DNA from: Ramlibacter cellulosilyticus
GTDB lineage: Bacteria; Pseudomonadota; Gammaproteobacteria; Burkholderiales; Burkholderiaceae_C
DNA: 64,000 nucleotides
Reading direction: 5' to 3'
Assembly: GCF_014297465.1 (NCBI RefSeq)
Contig: NZ_JACORT010000015.1
Location: 53,616-117,615 of the forward strand
Shown here: positions 8,171-16,521 of the stretch, piece after piece
How the letters are laid out: each line of letters begins with the position of its first letter
How positions within the stretch are numbered: position 1 is the stretch's first letter
Program-made: the position numbers and the translations under genes
The notes under the pieces: generated by a model
The model's database searches: none
What the model was told of the DNA's origin: nothing
What the model saw: only the letters and a program-made list of their open reading frames with translations

Positions 8171-9213
8171 ACATCGGGATCGCCGGCGCCGGCCTGCTCG
8201 GTCGCCTCCTCGCCTTCCAGCTCGCGCGCGCCGGGCACCGGGTGCACGCGTTCGACCCCGCCGCCCATGCCGAGGCGCGGGGCGCCGCCGGCTGGACGGC
8301 CGCGGGCATGCTGAGCCCCGTGGCGGAACTCGAGTGCGCGGACGAGAACGTGTTCGCGCTGGGGCTGCGAAGCATGGAGCTGTGGCCGGAGGTGCTGGCG
8401 CAGTTGGAAGTGCCGGTGGAGTGTTCGTTCGATGGGAGCTTGTTGCTGGCGCATCGGGGGGATGAGGGGGCGGCGCGAAGGGTGGTGGAGTTGCTGGAAG
8501 CCAAGATCGGTGAGGTTCACCTTCGTTCACCTGCCGCGGCTGCGCCGCGCCACCCTACACCGGTGGACAGAATCGAACTCAGGGAACTCGAGCCGGCGGT
8601 GAGCGGGCCCGCGCACGCGTGGCTGTTGCCCGGTGAAGGGCGCATCCACACCATGCAGGCCATGCAGGCGCTCGCGGCCAGTGCGCACGGCGTGCAGTGG
8701 CATTGGGGCACGACGGTGGAATCGGCGGACGCCGGGGTGCTGCGCGCCGGCGGGACGGAGCATCGCTTCGACTGGGTGTTCGACGTGCGCGGCACGGGCG
8801 CGCGGCCACAGCTGCCGGTGCGCGGCGTGCGCGGCGAGATCTTCTGGCTGCAGGCACCGGGCGTGACGCTGCGCCGGCCGCTGCGCCTGCTGCACCCGCG
8901 CTACCGCGTGTACCTCGTGCCGCGCGCGCCCGACCTCGTCGTGGTCGGCGCGAGCGAGATCGAGAGCGAGGACCGCTCGCCCGTCTCGCTGCGCAGCACG
9001 GTGGAACTGCTCGCGGCCGCGCACAGCGTGGTGCCCGAGCTCGCCGAAGCGCGCGTCGTGCACAGCGAGAGCAACCTGCGTCCCGCGCTGCCGGACAACC
9101 TGCCACGGCTGTCCACGCAGGACGGGCTGACGCGCATCAACGGCCTCTTCCGCCACGGCTGGCTCATCGCGCCGGCGCTCGTGGAACAGGCGCTGCAGGA
9201 GATGAGGACATGA
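8167..9213 (+). CDS. thiO: Glycine oxidase ThiO (FAD-dependent, thiazole synthesis)
   Basis: 348 residues. ThiO oxidises glycine to dehydroglycine (iminoacetate) for the thiazole moiety of thiamin. The N-terminal dinucleotide-binding motif GIAGAGLLGRLLAFQLA is followed by an acidic strand end (HAFD) and GAAGWTAAGMLSP, a motif typical of this DAAO-like family. The C-terminal FAD region includes SNLRPALPDNLP and LFRHGWLIAPAL. It is coupled to thiS by an ATGA overlap. Oddity: residues ~114-132 (from about 8505 to 8562) are encoded by a palindromic intergenic-type repeat inserted in frame, and the preceding 100 bp use G-rich codons unlike the rest. Whether the insert affects folding is unknown. 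Confidence 0.88.
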   Translation: MNIGIAGAGLLGRLLAFQLARAGHRVHAFDPAAHAEARGAAGWTAAGMLSPVAELECADENVFALGLRSMELWPEVLAQLEVPVECSFDGSLLLAHRGDEGAARRVVELLEAKIGEVHLRSPAAAAPRHPTPVDRIELRELEPAVSGPAHAWLLPGEGRIHTMQAMQALAASAHGVQWHWGTTVESADAGVLRAGGTEHRFDWVFDVRGTGARPQLPVRGVRGEIFWLQAPGVTLRRPLRLLHPRYRVYLVPRAPDLVVVGASEIESEDRSPVSLRSTVELLAAAHSVVPELAEARVVHSESNLRPALPDNLPRLSTQDGLTRINGLFRHGWLIAPALVEQALQEMRT

Positions 9214-9416
9214 GCTTCGAGATCACGGTCAACGGCGAGCCGCGCACCGTGGAGGACACCGCGACGCTGGCCGACCTGGTCAGCGCGCTCGGCCAGCCGC
9301 CGCAGGCGCTGGCCACCGCCGTCAACGGCGAGTTCGTGCCCCGCGGCGCGCGCGAAGGCGTGCAGCTGCGCGCGGGCGACGCCGTCTTCACGTTCCAGCC
9401 CATCACGGGAGGTTGA
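9210..9416 (+). CDS. thiS: Sulfur-carrier protein ThiS
   Basis: 68 residues of ubiquitin-like beta-grasp type: MSFEITVNGEPRTVED, LADLVSALG, TAVNGEFVPR, and the C-terminal tail FQPITGG. The terminal Gly-Gly is adenylated and converted to a thiocarboxylate that gives sulfur to ThiG. The start overlaps the thiO stop (ATGA) and thiG begins 2 nt after the stop, so the three genes are translated as a block. The length is normal for the family. Confidence 0.95.
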   Translation: MSFEITVNGEPRTVEDTATLADLVSALGQPPQALATAVNGEFVPRGAREGVQLRAGDAVFTFQPITGG

Positions 9417-9418
9417 GC

Positions 9419-10195
9419 ATGGGCCTTCGCATCGCCGACACCGAACTCACGAGCCGCTTCTTCCTCGGCACCGCCGGCTATCCCTCGCCGCAGGTGCTGC
9501 AGGAGGCGATCGCCGCTTCCGGCACGCAGGTCGTCACCGTGGGCCTGAAGCGGCAGCTCGCCGCGGGCGGCGCGCCGGGCGACTTCTACGGGATGATCCG
9601 CGCGAGCGGCGCCCGCCTGCTGCCCAACACCGCCGGCTGCCGCACCGCGCGCGAGGCGGTCACGCTGGCGCACATGGCGCGCGAACTGTTCGACACGCGC
9701 TGGCTGAAGCTGGAAGTCGTCGGCGACGACTACACGCTGCAACCCGATCCCTTCGAGCTGGTGGAAGCGGCGCGCACGCTGGTGCAGGACGGCTTCGAAG
9801 TCTTTCCCTACTGCACCGACGACCTGGTGACCTGCCAGCGCCTGCTGGACGCCGGCTGCCGCATCCTCATGCCCTGGGGCGCGCCGATCGGCTCCGGCCA
9901 GGGCCTGCTCAATCCGACGGCCCTGCGCACCTTGCGTGCGCGCCTGCCGGACGCCGTCCTCGTGGTCGACGCCGGCATCGGCTCGCCGCAGCACGCGGTG
10001 CACGCGATGGAGCTGGGCTTCGATGCGGTGCTCGTGAACTCCGCCGTCTCGCAGTCGCACGACCCCGTGAAGATGGCGCGCGCGTTCCGGCTGGCCGTGG
10101 AGTCCGGCCGGCTCGCGTACGAGGCAGGCATCATGGCGCGCCAGGACATGGCGGTGCCGAGCACGCCGGTCACGGGCCAGCCTTTCGTCCTCTGA
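9419..10195 (+). CDS. thiG: Thiazole synthase ThiG
   Basis: 258 residues from ATG 9419, with GGGAGG of the thiS end as ribosome site. ThiG condenses 1-deoxyxylulose 5-phosphate, dehydroglycine and ThiS-thiocarboxylate into thiazole phosphate. Family signatures are SRFFLGTAGYPS, VTVGLKRQ, NTAGCRTAREAV, the WLKLEVVGD lysine region (Schiff base), MPWGAPIGSGQGL and VDAGIG. No thiE, thiD or thiC lies downstream in this window: the next gene is exonuclease III, 4 nt after the stop and probably read through from this operon. Confidence 0.96.
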   Translation: MGLRIADTELTSRFFLGTAGYPSPQVLQEAIAASGTQVVTVGLKRQLAAGGAPGDFYGMIRASGARLLPNTAGCRTAREAVTLAHMARELFDTRWLKLEVVGDDYTLQPDPFELVEAARTLVQDGFEVFPYCTDDLVTCQRLLDAGCRILMPWGAPIGSGQGLLNPTALRTLRARLPDAVLVVDAGIGSPQHAVHAMELGFDAVLVNSAVSQSHDPVKMARAFRLAVESGRLAYEAGIMARQDMAVPSTPVTGQPFVL

Positions 10196-10199
10196 TCCC

Positions 10200-10970
10200 A
10201 TGCGCATCGCCACCTTCAACGTCAACGGCGTGAAGGGGCGCCTGCCGCGCCTGCTGGAGTGGCTGGAAGAAACGCGGCCGGACGTCGTGTGCCTGCAGGA
10301 GATCAAGACCGGCGACCCGACCGCGCCCGCGAAGGCCCTGGAGGAGGCGGGCTACCGTGGCGTGTGGCATCCGCAGCGCGCGCACCACGGGGTGGCGGTG
10401 CTGTCGCGCGGGGAGATGCCGCGGGAAGTGGGACGCACGCTGCCGGGCGACCCCACGGACCTCGCTTCGCGCTGGCTGGAATGCGAAGTGGAAGGCCTGC
10501 GCGTCGTCTCCGTGTACCTGCCGAACGGCAACCCGGTGCCCAGCCCCAATTTCGACTACAAGCAGCGCTGGATGGAGCGCCTGCTCGCCCACGGCGAGTC
10601 CCTGCTCGCGTCGCGCCGGCCCGTGGTGCTCGCGGGCGACTTCAACGTGGTGCCGACCAACTTCGACATCTACAACGCCGGGAGCTGGCGCTTCGACGCC
10701 GTGCTGCAGCCCGAGACGCGAGAAAAGTGGGAGCGCTTCCTCGCGCAGGGCTGGGTGGATGCGACGCGGCACCTGCACCCGAAGGACCGCATCTACACCT
10801 TCTGGGTGAACGAGCCTGCCTTCCACCGCAATGCCGGCTTCCGCATGGACTTCCTGATGCTGAGCCCGGAGCTCGTGCCGCGGCTGCAGCGCACGGGCGT
10901 GGACGCGGAGCACCGCGGCCGCGAGAAACCGAGCGACCACGCCCCGGCGTGGATCGAGCTCACCCGCTGA
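10200..10970 (+). CDS. xth: Exodeoxyribonuclease III (AP endonuclease)
   Basis: 256 residues, a complete EEP-fold nuclease. The N-terminal MRIATFNVNGVKGR has the metal-binding Asn, LQEIK the catalytic Glu, AGDFNVVPTNFDI the Asp/Asn pair, and the C-terminal PSDHAPAW the catalytic Asp-His. It cleaves 5' of abasic sites and removes 3' blocking groups. It begins 4 nt after thiG and is likely cotranscribed, a link with no obvious functional logic. mutM and mutY of the same repair pathway are elsewhere in the window. Confidence 0.93.
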   Translation: MRIATFNVNGVKGRLPRLLEWLEETRPDVVCLQEIKTGDPTAPAKALEEAGYRGVWHPQRAHHGVAVLSRGEMPREVGRTLPGDPTDLASRWLECEVEGLRVVSVYLPNGNPVPSPNFDYKQRWMERLLAHGESLLASRRPVVLAGDFNVVPTNFDIYNAGSWRFDAVLQPETREKWERFLAQGWVDATRHLHPKDRIYTFWVNEPAFHRNAGFRMDFLMLSPELVPRLQRTGVDAEHRGREKPSDHAPAWIELTR

Positions 10971-11071
10971 GTCGCCGCGGCGGAAGCGCGCGCCCGCCGC
11001 CGTCCGACAGCGCGCGCCGTGCGGCTTTGGCTAGGATGGGCTGAACGCACAACAAGGAAACGGAGGACGGC

Positions 11072-11374
11072 ATGGACGACGAGATCGCGGCTCTCCGGAA
11101 GGAAGTGGAGCACCTGATCGCGATGCACACGGCTTCCTACGTGACGCTCACCTCGCTGGTGGCGACACACCCGCATCCCGAGCATTTCCAGCTGCACCTC
11201 ATCACGGCGCTGGAAGGCGTGCTCGGCTCCGAGCGGCTCGCGAAATGGACGGACGACCAGAAGCAGATCGTGCGGCGCGTGGTGGAGACCTTCCAGAACG
11301 TGAAGCCGGCGCCGATGATCGACCCGCTGAAGGCGGCGCTCGGCGACCGCGACCCGCGCGAGCAGGGGCGCTGA
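11072..11374 (+). CDS. Conserved small protein of unknown function
   Basis: 100 residues with GGAGG 6 nt before the ATG. Not recognised. The sequence is mostly helical and soluble, with a heptad-like start (DDEIAALRKEVEHLIAMH), a central HPHPEHFQLHLITALEG and a charged C-terminus. There is no signal peptide, membrane segment or Cys motif. It ends 3 nt before the convergent aldehyde dehydrogenase stop. GC content and codon use resemble the neighbours, so a real gene is likely. Confidence 0.7.
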   Translation: MDDEIAALRKEVEHLIAMHTASYVTLTSLVATHPHPEHFQLHLITALEGVLGSERLAKWTDDQKQIVRRVVETFQNVKPAPMIDPLKAALGDRDPREQGR

Positions 11375-11377
11375 GCC

Positions 11378-12781
11378 TCAGCCCAGCACCTGCATCAGCC
11401 GGCGCAGCACCGCGAGCGGCATGCGGTACGGCGGGTACTTGGCGGCGAGGTCGAACCAGGTGCCGCGCCGCACGACCGACCGCATGTGGCTGAAGGTCTC
11501 GAAGCTGTGGCGGCCGTGGTAGCCGCCGAGCCCGCTGTCGCCCACGCCGCCGAACGGCAGCCGCGGGTTCAGCAGCTGGGCCACCGTGTCGTTGACGCAC
11601 GCGCCGCCGGAGGGCAGCTCGCGCAGCACGCGGTCCTGCACCGCGCGCTCGCCCGCGAAGACGTACAGCGCGAGCGGGCGCTCCATCGCCTGCACGCGCG
11701 CGATCGCCGCATCCAGCGTCGCGAACTCCAGCACTGGCAGGATGGGGCCGAAGATCTCGTCCTGCATCACCGGGTCGGTCCATTCCACGCCGTCCAGCAC
11801 CGTCGGCGCGATGTACCGCTCGGCGCGGTCGCTGTCGCCGCCGACGGCGGCACGGCCGCGGCCCAGCAGCGCGGCGAGGCGGTCGAAGTGGGCAGTGTTC
11901 ACGATGCGGCCGAAGTCCGGGCTGCCGCGCGGGGCGTCGCCGTAGAAGGCGCGGACCGTGGCCGCGAGGCGCTCCACCAGTTGCGCGCGCACCGACGCGT
12001 GGACGAGGACGAAATCGGGCGCGACGCAGGTCTGGCCCGCGTTCATGAACTTGCCCCAGGCGATGCGGCGGGCGGCGACGTCGAGGTCGGCGCTCGCATC
12101 CACGATGCACGGGCTCTTGCCGCCCAGCTCCAGCGTGACCGGCGTCAGGAAGCGCGCGGCGGCCTGCATGACGATGCGTCCGACGCGGGCGCCGCCGGTG
12201 AAGAAGATGGAGTCGAAGCGCTGCGCGAGCAGTTCCTGCACGGCGTCGACGCCGCCCTGCACGACCGCCACGTGCCCGGGCGGGAACGCCGTGGCGACGA
12301 CCCGCGCGAGGACCTCGGCCGTGCGCGGCGCCAGCTCCGACGGCTTGAGCACCGCGCAATTGCCGGCCGCGATGGCGCCCAGCAGCGGCACCAGCAGCAA
12401 CTGCACCGGGTAGTTCCACGGGCCGACGATGAGCGTGCAGCCGTAGGGTTCGGGATGGATCCAGCTCGTCGCCGGGAAGAGCAGCGGCGGCGTGCGCTCC
12501 TTGCGCGGCCGCGCCCAGCGCGCGAGGTGGCGCAGGGCGAAATCGATCTCGCCCAGCACGAAGCCGACCTCGCTCGCGTACGCCTCGGCCGGCGGGCGGC
12601 CGAGGTCCGCTTGCAGCGCGGCGAGCACCTCCGCCTCCGCCCCGACCAGCGCCGCGCGCAGGCGCACGAGCGCGTCGCGGCGGAAGGCGACGGGACGGGT
12701 CGCGCCGCTGCGGAAGAAGGCACGTTGCGCCTGCAGCAGTTCGCTGCCGGAGGCGGGTGGGCAGCTGGTGCTGGCGTCCAT
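11378..12781 (-). CDS. Aldehyde dehydrogenase, class 3/coniferyl-aldehyde type
   Basis: 467 residues from ATG 12781, with GGGAGCC upstream; an in-frame start 22 codons earlier has no ribosome site. The NAD(P)-dependent ALDH fold is complete: GPWNYPVQLLLVPL, LKPSELAPRTAEVL, FTGGARVGRIV, LELGGKSPCIV with the general-base Glu, GQTCVAPDF with the catalytic Cys (~252), and PFGGVGDSGLGGYHG near the end. The short length and FGGVGDSGLG ending fit the class 3 (fatty or aromatic aldehyde) subgroup. The substrate cannot be assigned. It stands alone between convergent and codirectional unrelated genes. Confidence 0.9.
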   Translation of the reverse strand: MDASTSCPPASGSELLQAQRAFFRSGATRPVAFRRDALVRLRAALVGAEAEVLAALQADLGRPPAEAYASEVGFVLGEIDFALRHLARWARPRKERTPPLLFPATSWIHPEPYGCTLIVGPWNYPVQLLLVPLLGAIAAGNCAVLKPSELAPRTAEVLARVVATAFPPGHVAVVQGGVDAVQELLAQRFDSIFFTGGARVGRIVMQAAARFLTPVTLELGGKSPCIVDASADLDVAARRIAWGKFMNAGQTCVAPDFVLVHASVRAQLVERLAATVRAFYGDAPRGSPDFGRIVNTAHFDRLAALLGRGRAAVGGDSDRAERYIAPTVLDGVEWTDPVMQDEIFGPILPVLEFATLDAAIARVQAMERPLALYVFAGERAVQDRVLRELPSGGACVNDTVAQLLNPRLPFGGVGDSGLGGYHGRHSFETFSHMRSVVRRGTWFDLAAKYPPYRMPLAVLRRLMQVLG

Positions 12782-12860
12782 GGCGGCTCCCGGGGATTCG
12801 GAGGGAGCTTGAGCCGAGGCGGTGCGCCCCGGGTTGATGCGCGTCAAGAGGCGCGTCCCC

Positions 12861-14042
12861 TCAGGGCAGGAACAACCCCTGCAAATCCGACAGGAAATCG
12901 AACCCCTTCTCGGTCGGCCGCACCCGCGCGAAATCGCGCGCGATCAGTCCCTTCGCCTCCGCCTCCCGCAAGCCCTTGTCGATCGCGCTCAGCGGCAGCC
13001 CCGTGCGGTCGACGAAATCCTGCAGCACGAAGCCGTCCTTGAGCCGCAACGCGTTCAGCATGAACTCGAACGGCAGGTCACCGCGCGCGACCTCTTCCTC
13101 CTGCGCGATGGCGTTGCCCGCCAGCGCGTTCTCCATGTAGAGCCGCGGATCGCGGTTGCGCACCTGGCGGACGACGCGGTGCGGGAAGCTGATCTTGCCG
13201 TGCGCGCCGGCGCCGATGCCGAGGTAGTCGCCGAACTGCCAGTAGTTCCAGTTGTGCCAGCAGCGGTGGCCCGGCTTCGCGTACGCGGAGACTTCGTAGC
13301 GCTCCAGGCCCGCCGCCACCGTCATCTCCGTGATGCGGTCCAGCATGGCGTACGCGGTGTCTTCCGGCGGCGTGACCGGCGGGAACTTGGCGAAGTACGT
13401 GTTCGGTTCGATCGTGAGGTGGTAGATCGACAGGTGCGGCGGCATCAGCGCCAGCGCCTGCGTCACGTCCTCCTCCAGCTGCGCGAGCGTCTGGCCCGGC
13501 AGCGCGTACATCAGGTCGAGGTTGAAGGTCTCGAAAGTGGCCGCGGCTTCCTCCAGCGCGGCGATCGCCTGCGAGCGATCGTGGACGCGGCCCAGCGCCT
13601 TCAGGTGCGCATCGTTGAAGCTCTGCACGCCCACCGACAGGCGCGTCACGCCCGCGGAGCGGAAGGCCTTGAAGCGGTCCTTCTCGAAGGTGCCGGGGTT
13701 CGCCTCCAGCGTGACCTCCGCATCGGCCACCAGCTTCACGCGCGCGCGGATGTCCGAGAGCATGCGGTCGATGCCCTGCGGCGAGAACAGGCTGGGCGTG
13801 CCGCCGCCGATGAAGATGCTGTGCACCTCGCGGCCCCAGACGAGGGGCAGCGCGGCTTCGAGATCTTCGCGCAATGCGTCGAGGTAGCGCTGTTCGGGCA
13901 GCTCCCCCGCCTTCATCTCGTGCGAGTTGAAGTCGCAGTACGGGCACTTGCGCAGGCACCAGGGCAGGTGCACGTAGAGCGACAGCGGCGGCAGCGCGGG
14001 GAGCTGCAGCGTGCCGGGGCGCATGTAGTGTTGGACGTCCAT
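12861..14042 (-). CDS. hemW: Radical SAM heme chaperone HemW
   Basis: 393 residues from ATG 14042; further upstream only a TTG inside a repeat is available. The radical SAM cluster motif is CLRKCPYCDF (CxxxCxxC). It is followed by FIGGGTPSL, LEANPGTF, RLSVGVQSFND, the family marker YEVSAYAKPGHRCWHN, and the HemW C-terminal domain (EFMLNALRLKDGF). HemW transfers heme and was long mistaken for coproporphyrinogen dehydrogenase HemN; the sequence lacks HemN-specific regions. It is last in the rph-rdgB-hemW run, a usual order in Burkholderiales. The start is weakly supported: no clear Shine-Dalgarno, with MRPG 6 codons later as alternative. Confidence 0.9.
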   Translation of the reverse strand: MDVQHYMRPGTLQLPALPPLSLYVHLPWCLRKCPYCDFNSHEMKAGELPEQRYLDALREDLEAALPLVWGREVHSIFIGGGTPSLFSPQGIDRMLSDIRARVKLVADAEVTLEANPGTFEKDRFKAFRSAGVTRLSVGVQSFNDAHLKALGRVHDRSQAIAALEEAAATFETFNLDLMYALPGQTLAQLEEDVTQALALMPPHLSIYHLTIEPNTYFAKFPPVTPPEDTAYAMLDRITEMTVAAGLERYEVSAYAKPGHRCWHNWNYWQFGDYLGIGAGAHGKISFPHRVVRQVRNRDPRLYMENALAGNAIAQEEEVARGDLPFEFMLNALRLKDGFVLQDFVDRTGLPLSAIDKGLREAEAKGLIARDFARVRPTEKGFDFLSDLQGLFLP

Positions 14043-14049
14043 TGCGGTC

Positions 14050-14080
14050 TTGCTGGGGTTGCTTCGCAAACCCAGCCTAC
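14050..14080. repeat. Single-arm copy of the GTAGGCTGGG palindromic repeat
   Basis: TTGCTGGGGTTGCTTCGCAA followed by ACCCAGCCTAC can fold on itself (CTGGGGTTGC/GCAAACCCAG). It matches one arm of the inverted repeat at 21800-21881. It lies between rdgB and hemW, and its CCTAC end supplies the rdgB stop codon (TAG, complement of 14077-14079). Confidence 0.8.
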
Positions 14081-14682
14081 AGCCACCGTTGCCGAATGAG
14101 TTCGACCATCTGGCGTGCGGCCTGGCCGCGGTGGCTGTTGGCGTTCTTCACCTCGGGCGGGAGCTCGGCGAAGGTCTTGCCGAAGGACGGGATGAACATG
14201 ACGGGGTCGAAGCCGAAGCCGTTGCTGCCCCGGCGCTCCTGCGTGATCTCGCCCGGTGCCCGGCCCACCGCGATCAGCGGCTCGGGATCCTGCGGCGTGC
14301 GGACCGCCACGAGCGTGCTCACCAGCGCCGCGCGGCGGTTCTCGACGTCGCGCATCTGCTCCAGCAGCGCGGTCACGTTGTTGTCGTCGCCCTTGGGGTA
14401 GCCGAACTGCGTCGCGTAGTAAGCGGTGTCGACGCCCGGCAGCCCGCCGAACGCGTCGACGCAGAGTCCCGCGTCGTCGGCGATCGCGGGCAAGCCCGTA
14501 TGCTGCGCGGCGTTGCGCGCTTTCGCGAGCGCGTTCTCGACGAAGGTGCGGTGCGGCTCCTCGGCTTCGGGCACGCCCAGCTCGCCCTGGCGCACGAGCT
14601 CGATGCCGAGTGGCGCGAACATGGCCTGCAGCTCCGCGAGCTTGCCCTGGTTGTTCGAGGCGAGGACGATGCGCCGGATCAC
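14077..14682 (-). CDS. rdgB: dITP/XTP pyrophosphatase RdgB
   Basis: 201 residues starting with GTG at 14680-14682, overlapping the rph stop as GTGA. HAM1-family hallmarks are the N-terminal ASNNQGKLAEL (substrate-binding SNNxGK), FVENALAKARNA, IADDAGLCVDAFGG with the catalytic Asp, GSNGFGFDPV and the C-terminal NSHRGQAARQM. It hydrolyses deaminated purine triphosphates to keep them out of DNA and RNA. The stop codon lies within a palindromic repeat, so the C-terminal end (RQRWL) borders the element. Confidence 0.95.
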   Translation of the reverse strand: MIRRIVLASNNQGKLAELQAMFAPLGIELVRQGELGVPEAEEPHRTFVENALAKARNAAQHTGLPAIADDAGLCVDAFGGLPGVDTAYYATQFGYPKGDDNNVTALLEQMRDVENRRAALVSTLVAVRTPQDPEPLIAVGRAPGEITQERRGSNGFGFDPVMFIPSFGKTFAELPPEVKNANSHRGQAARQMVELIRQRWL

Positions 14683-15407
14683 GCCGCGAGCGCCTTCTGC
14701 TGCAGGCCGACGAGTTCGGTGATGCCCTTCTCGGCCAGGCGCAGCAATTCGTCCATCTCGGCGCGCGTGAAGGCCACGCCTTCCGCCGTGCCCTGCACTT
14801 CCACGTAGTGGCCGGCGCCGGTCATCACGACGTTCATGTCGGTGTCGCAGGCGACGTCCTCGACGTATTCCAGGTCCAGCAGCGGCGTGCCTTCCACGAT
14901 GCCCACGGAGATGGCGGCGACGGGCCCCAGCACGGGCGACGCGCCCAGCTTGCCGGAGGCCATCAGCTTGTTCACCGCATCCTGCGCGGCGACGAAGGCA
15001 CCGGTGATGGCCGCCGTGCGCGTGCCGCCGTCGGCCTGCAGCACGTCGCAGTCCAGCGTGATGGTGCGCTCGCCCAGCTTCTTCAGGTCGAACACGGCGC
15101 GCAGGCTGCGGCCGATCAGGCGCTGGATCTCCTGCGTGCGGCCGCTCTGCTTGCCGCGCGCGGCTTCGCGGTCCCCGCGGGTGTGCGTCGCGCGGGGCAG
15201 CATGCCGTATTCCGCCGTCACCCAGCCCTCACCGCTGCCGCGCCTGTGCGGGGGCACCTTTTCCTCGACGGAAGCCGTGCAGAGCACCCGCGTGTTGCCG
15301 AACTCGATGAGCACCGAGCCCTCGGCATGGATCGTGAAGCCGCGGGTGATGCGAACGGGACGGAGCTGGTCGGGCGCGCGGCCGGCCGGGCGGATGAAGG
15401 ACGTCAT
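14679..15407 (-). CDS. rph: Ribonuclease PH
   Basis: 242 residues from ATG 15407; 11 upstream in-frame codons are not conserved in the family. RNase PH trims tRNA 3' ends phosphorolytically. Visible signatures are RPAGRAPDQLRPVRI, GNTRVLCTASVEEKVPP, GWVTAEYGMLPRATHTR, the long conserved region SGRTQEIQRLIGRSLRA, DCDVLQADGGTRTAAI (active site) and the C-terminal VQGTAEGVAF. It overlaps rdgB by 4 nt, so the pair is translationally coupled. Confidence 0.96.
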   Translation of the reverse strand: MTSFIRPAGRAPDQLRPVRITRGFTIHAEGSVLIEFGNTRVLCTASVEEKVPPHRRGSGEGWVTAEYGMLPRATHTRGDREAARGKQSGRTQEIQRLIGRSLRAVFDLKKLGERTITLDCDVLQADGGTRTAAITGAFVAAQDAVNKLMASGKLGASPVLGPVAAISVGIVEGTPLLDLEYVEDVACDTDMNVVMTGAGHYVEVQGTAEGVAFTRAEMDELLRLAEKGITELVGLQQKALAA

Positions 15408-15440
15408 CGCGGAATGATAGGGAAAGACGAATAAACGCAC

Positions 15441-15519
15441 GTCATTGCGGGCTTGACCCGCAATCCATGAGGCGTCCGATGGGGCCGCCCCATGGATCCC
15501 GGCGCAAGGCCGGGATGAC
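15441..15519. repeat. Intergenic palindromic element, two hairpins
   Basis: The element has mirror-image ends GTCATTGCGGG and CCGGGATGAC. Two hairpins are visible: TTGCGGG/CCCGCAA (15445-15463) and TCCCGGC/GCCGGGA (15497-15515). A CCATGAGG...CCCCATGG middle lies between them. It sits between the PP2C phosphatase stop and the rph start. A shorter relative (TCATCCCC...GGGGATGA) is at 58071-58109. I recall similar elements from many proteobacterial genomes. Confidence 0.75.
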
Positions 15520-15539
15520 GAGGCGGGGGCGGTTAAGGC

Positions 15540-16442
15540 CTAAGCCTTTTTCGCCGCCGAGCGCCGGATCGCCTCGTTGATCTCCGCGATCGAGCGCTCG
15601 ATCGCCGCGTCGTCGAGGTCGTCCACCAGCGTGTCGAGCACGCCGGCCTGGATGGTCGAGGCGAACACGCCGTCGCTGATGCTGTCGGTGGAGATGCCGC
15701 GGGTGGACTCGAAGGTGTCCGGCGTTTCCCACTCCATCGCGATGACGGTCACGTTGTCCGAGGTGTCGCCGCCGTTGCGCAGCGCGCTCTCGACGAGGTC
15801 GGGCACGGCTTCCGACACCGGCTTGGTGGCCAGGTCGTGGACGATCGCGTCGTCCTCCAGGCTGCTCCACAGGCCGTCGGAGCACAGCAGGATCTTGTCG
15901 CCCTGCTGCAGCTGCACGGGGCCGGTGACGTCGAAGACCGGCTTGGTCGGGGAACCCAGGCAGGTGAACAGGATGTTGCGGTTGATCCGGTCCATGCGGA
16001 TCACGCCGGCGTTCTGCTGTTCCAGGTACGAGTGGTCGCGGGTGCGCGTGAGCAGCTCGCCGCCGCGCACGACGTACAGCCGCGAATCGCCGCAGTGCAC
16101 CCAGGTGGCGTGCTGGCCCTGCACGATGGCGGCCACCAGCGTGGTGCGCGGCGTGTCGAGCATGCCCTTCTCGCTGGCGTAGCGGATGATCTGGTGGTGC
16201 GCCGCCATGAGCGCGACCGAGAGGAACTCGGTGACGTCCTTGACGACGGGCCGCGCTTCCTTTTGGTACAGCGCCGAGATGGTCTGCAAGGCCAGCTGCG
16301 CCGCCACCTCGCCCTCGGGGTGCCCGCCCATGCCGTCGGCCAGCAGGAACAGGCCCGACTCGCGGGTGTAGCAATAGCCCATCCGGTCTTCGTTCTTCTC
16401 GCGGCCGCCCTTGCGGCTGATCTGGAAGACCGAGAATTTCAT
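15540..16442 (-). CDS. PP2C-type Ser/Thr protein phosphatase
   Basis: 300 residues. PPM-family metal-binding motifs are all present: KNEDRMG near the N-terminus, LLADGMGGHPEGE, HCGDSRLYVVRGGEL, KILLCSDGLWSSLEDD and GGDTSDNVTVIAMEW. An extra C-terminal segment of about 70 residues (after EWETPDTF) is acidic and unassigned; it may bind the partner kinase. Directly upstream, separated by a repeat element, is a eukaryotic-like Ser/Thr kinase on the same strand, so the two probably form a reversible phosphorylation pair. It is soluble, with no membrane segment. Confidence 0.92.
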   Translation of the reverse strand: MKFSVFQISRKGGREKNEDRMGYCYTRESGLFLLADGMGGHPEGEVAAQLALQTISALYQKEARPVVKDVTEFLSVALMAAHHQIIRYASEKGMLDTPRTTLVAAIVQGQHATWVHCGDSRLYVVRGGELLTRTRDHSYLEQQNAGVIRMDRINRNILFTCLGSPTKPVFDVTGPVQLQQGDKILLCSDGLWSSLEDDAIVHDLATKPVSEAVPDLVESALRNGGDTSDNVTVIAMEWETPDTFESTRGISTDSISDGVFASTIQAGVLDTLVDDLDDAAIERSIAEINEAIRRSAAKKA

Positions 16443-16521
16443 GTCGACCTCCGCCGAGCCGCCTCAAGGAGGTCGAAGCCCCCTCGGGGGGCAGCGTCGC
16501 GAATGCGGAAAGCGTGGGGGC
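16443..16521 (-). repeat. Operon-internal CCCCCTCGGGGGG element, copy 1
   Basis: On the minus strand the spacer begins at the kinase stop with ATGAGCCCCCACGCT, continues GCTGCCCCCCGAGGGGGC (hairpin), and ends at the phosphatase ATG. The same order of blocks fills the spacer at 56158-56247; reversed or variant copies are at 59644-59731 and 55179-55278. Confidence 0.75.

Noticed and set aside
8500..8570. Frameshift in thiO at the repeat
   Set aside because: The frame stays open and the FAD-domain residues continue correctly on both sides, so it is an in-frame insertion.
14043..14069. Longer hemW start
   Set aside because: The upstream start is a TTG within a palindromic repeat and adds non-conserved residues.
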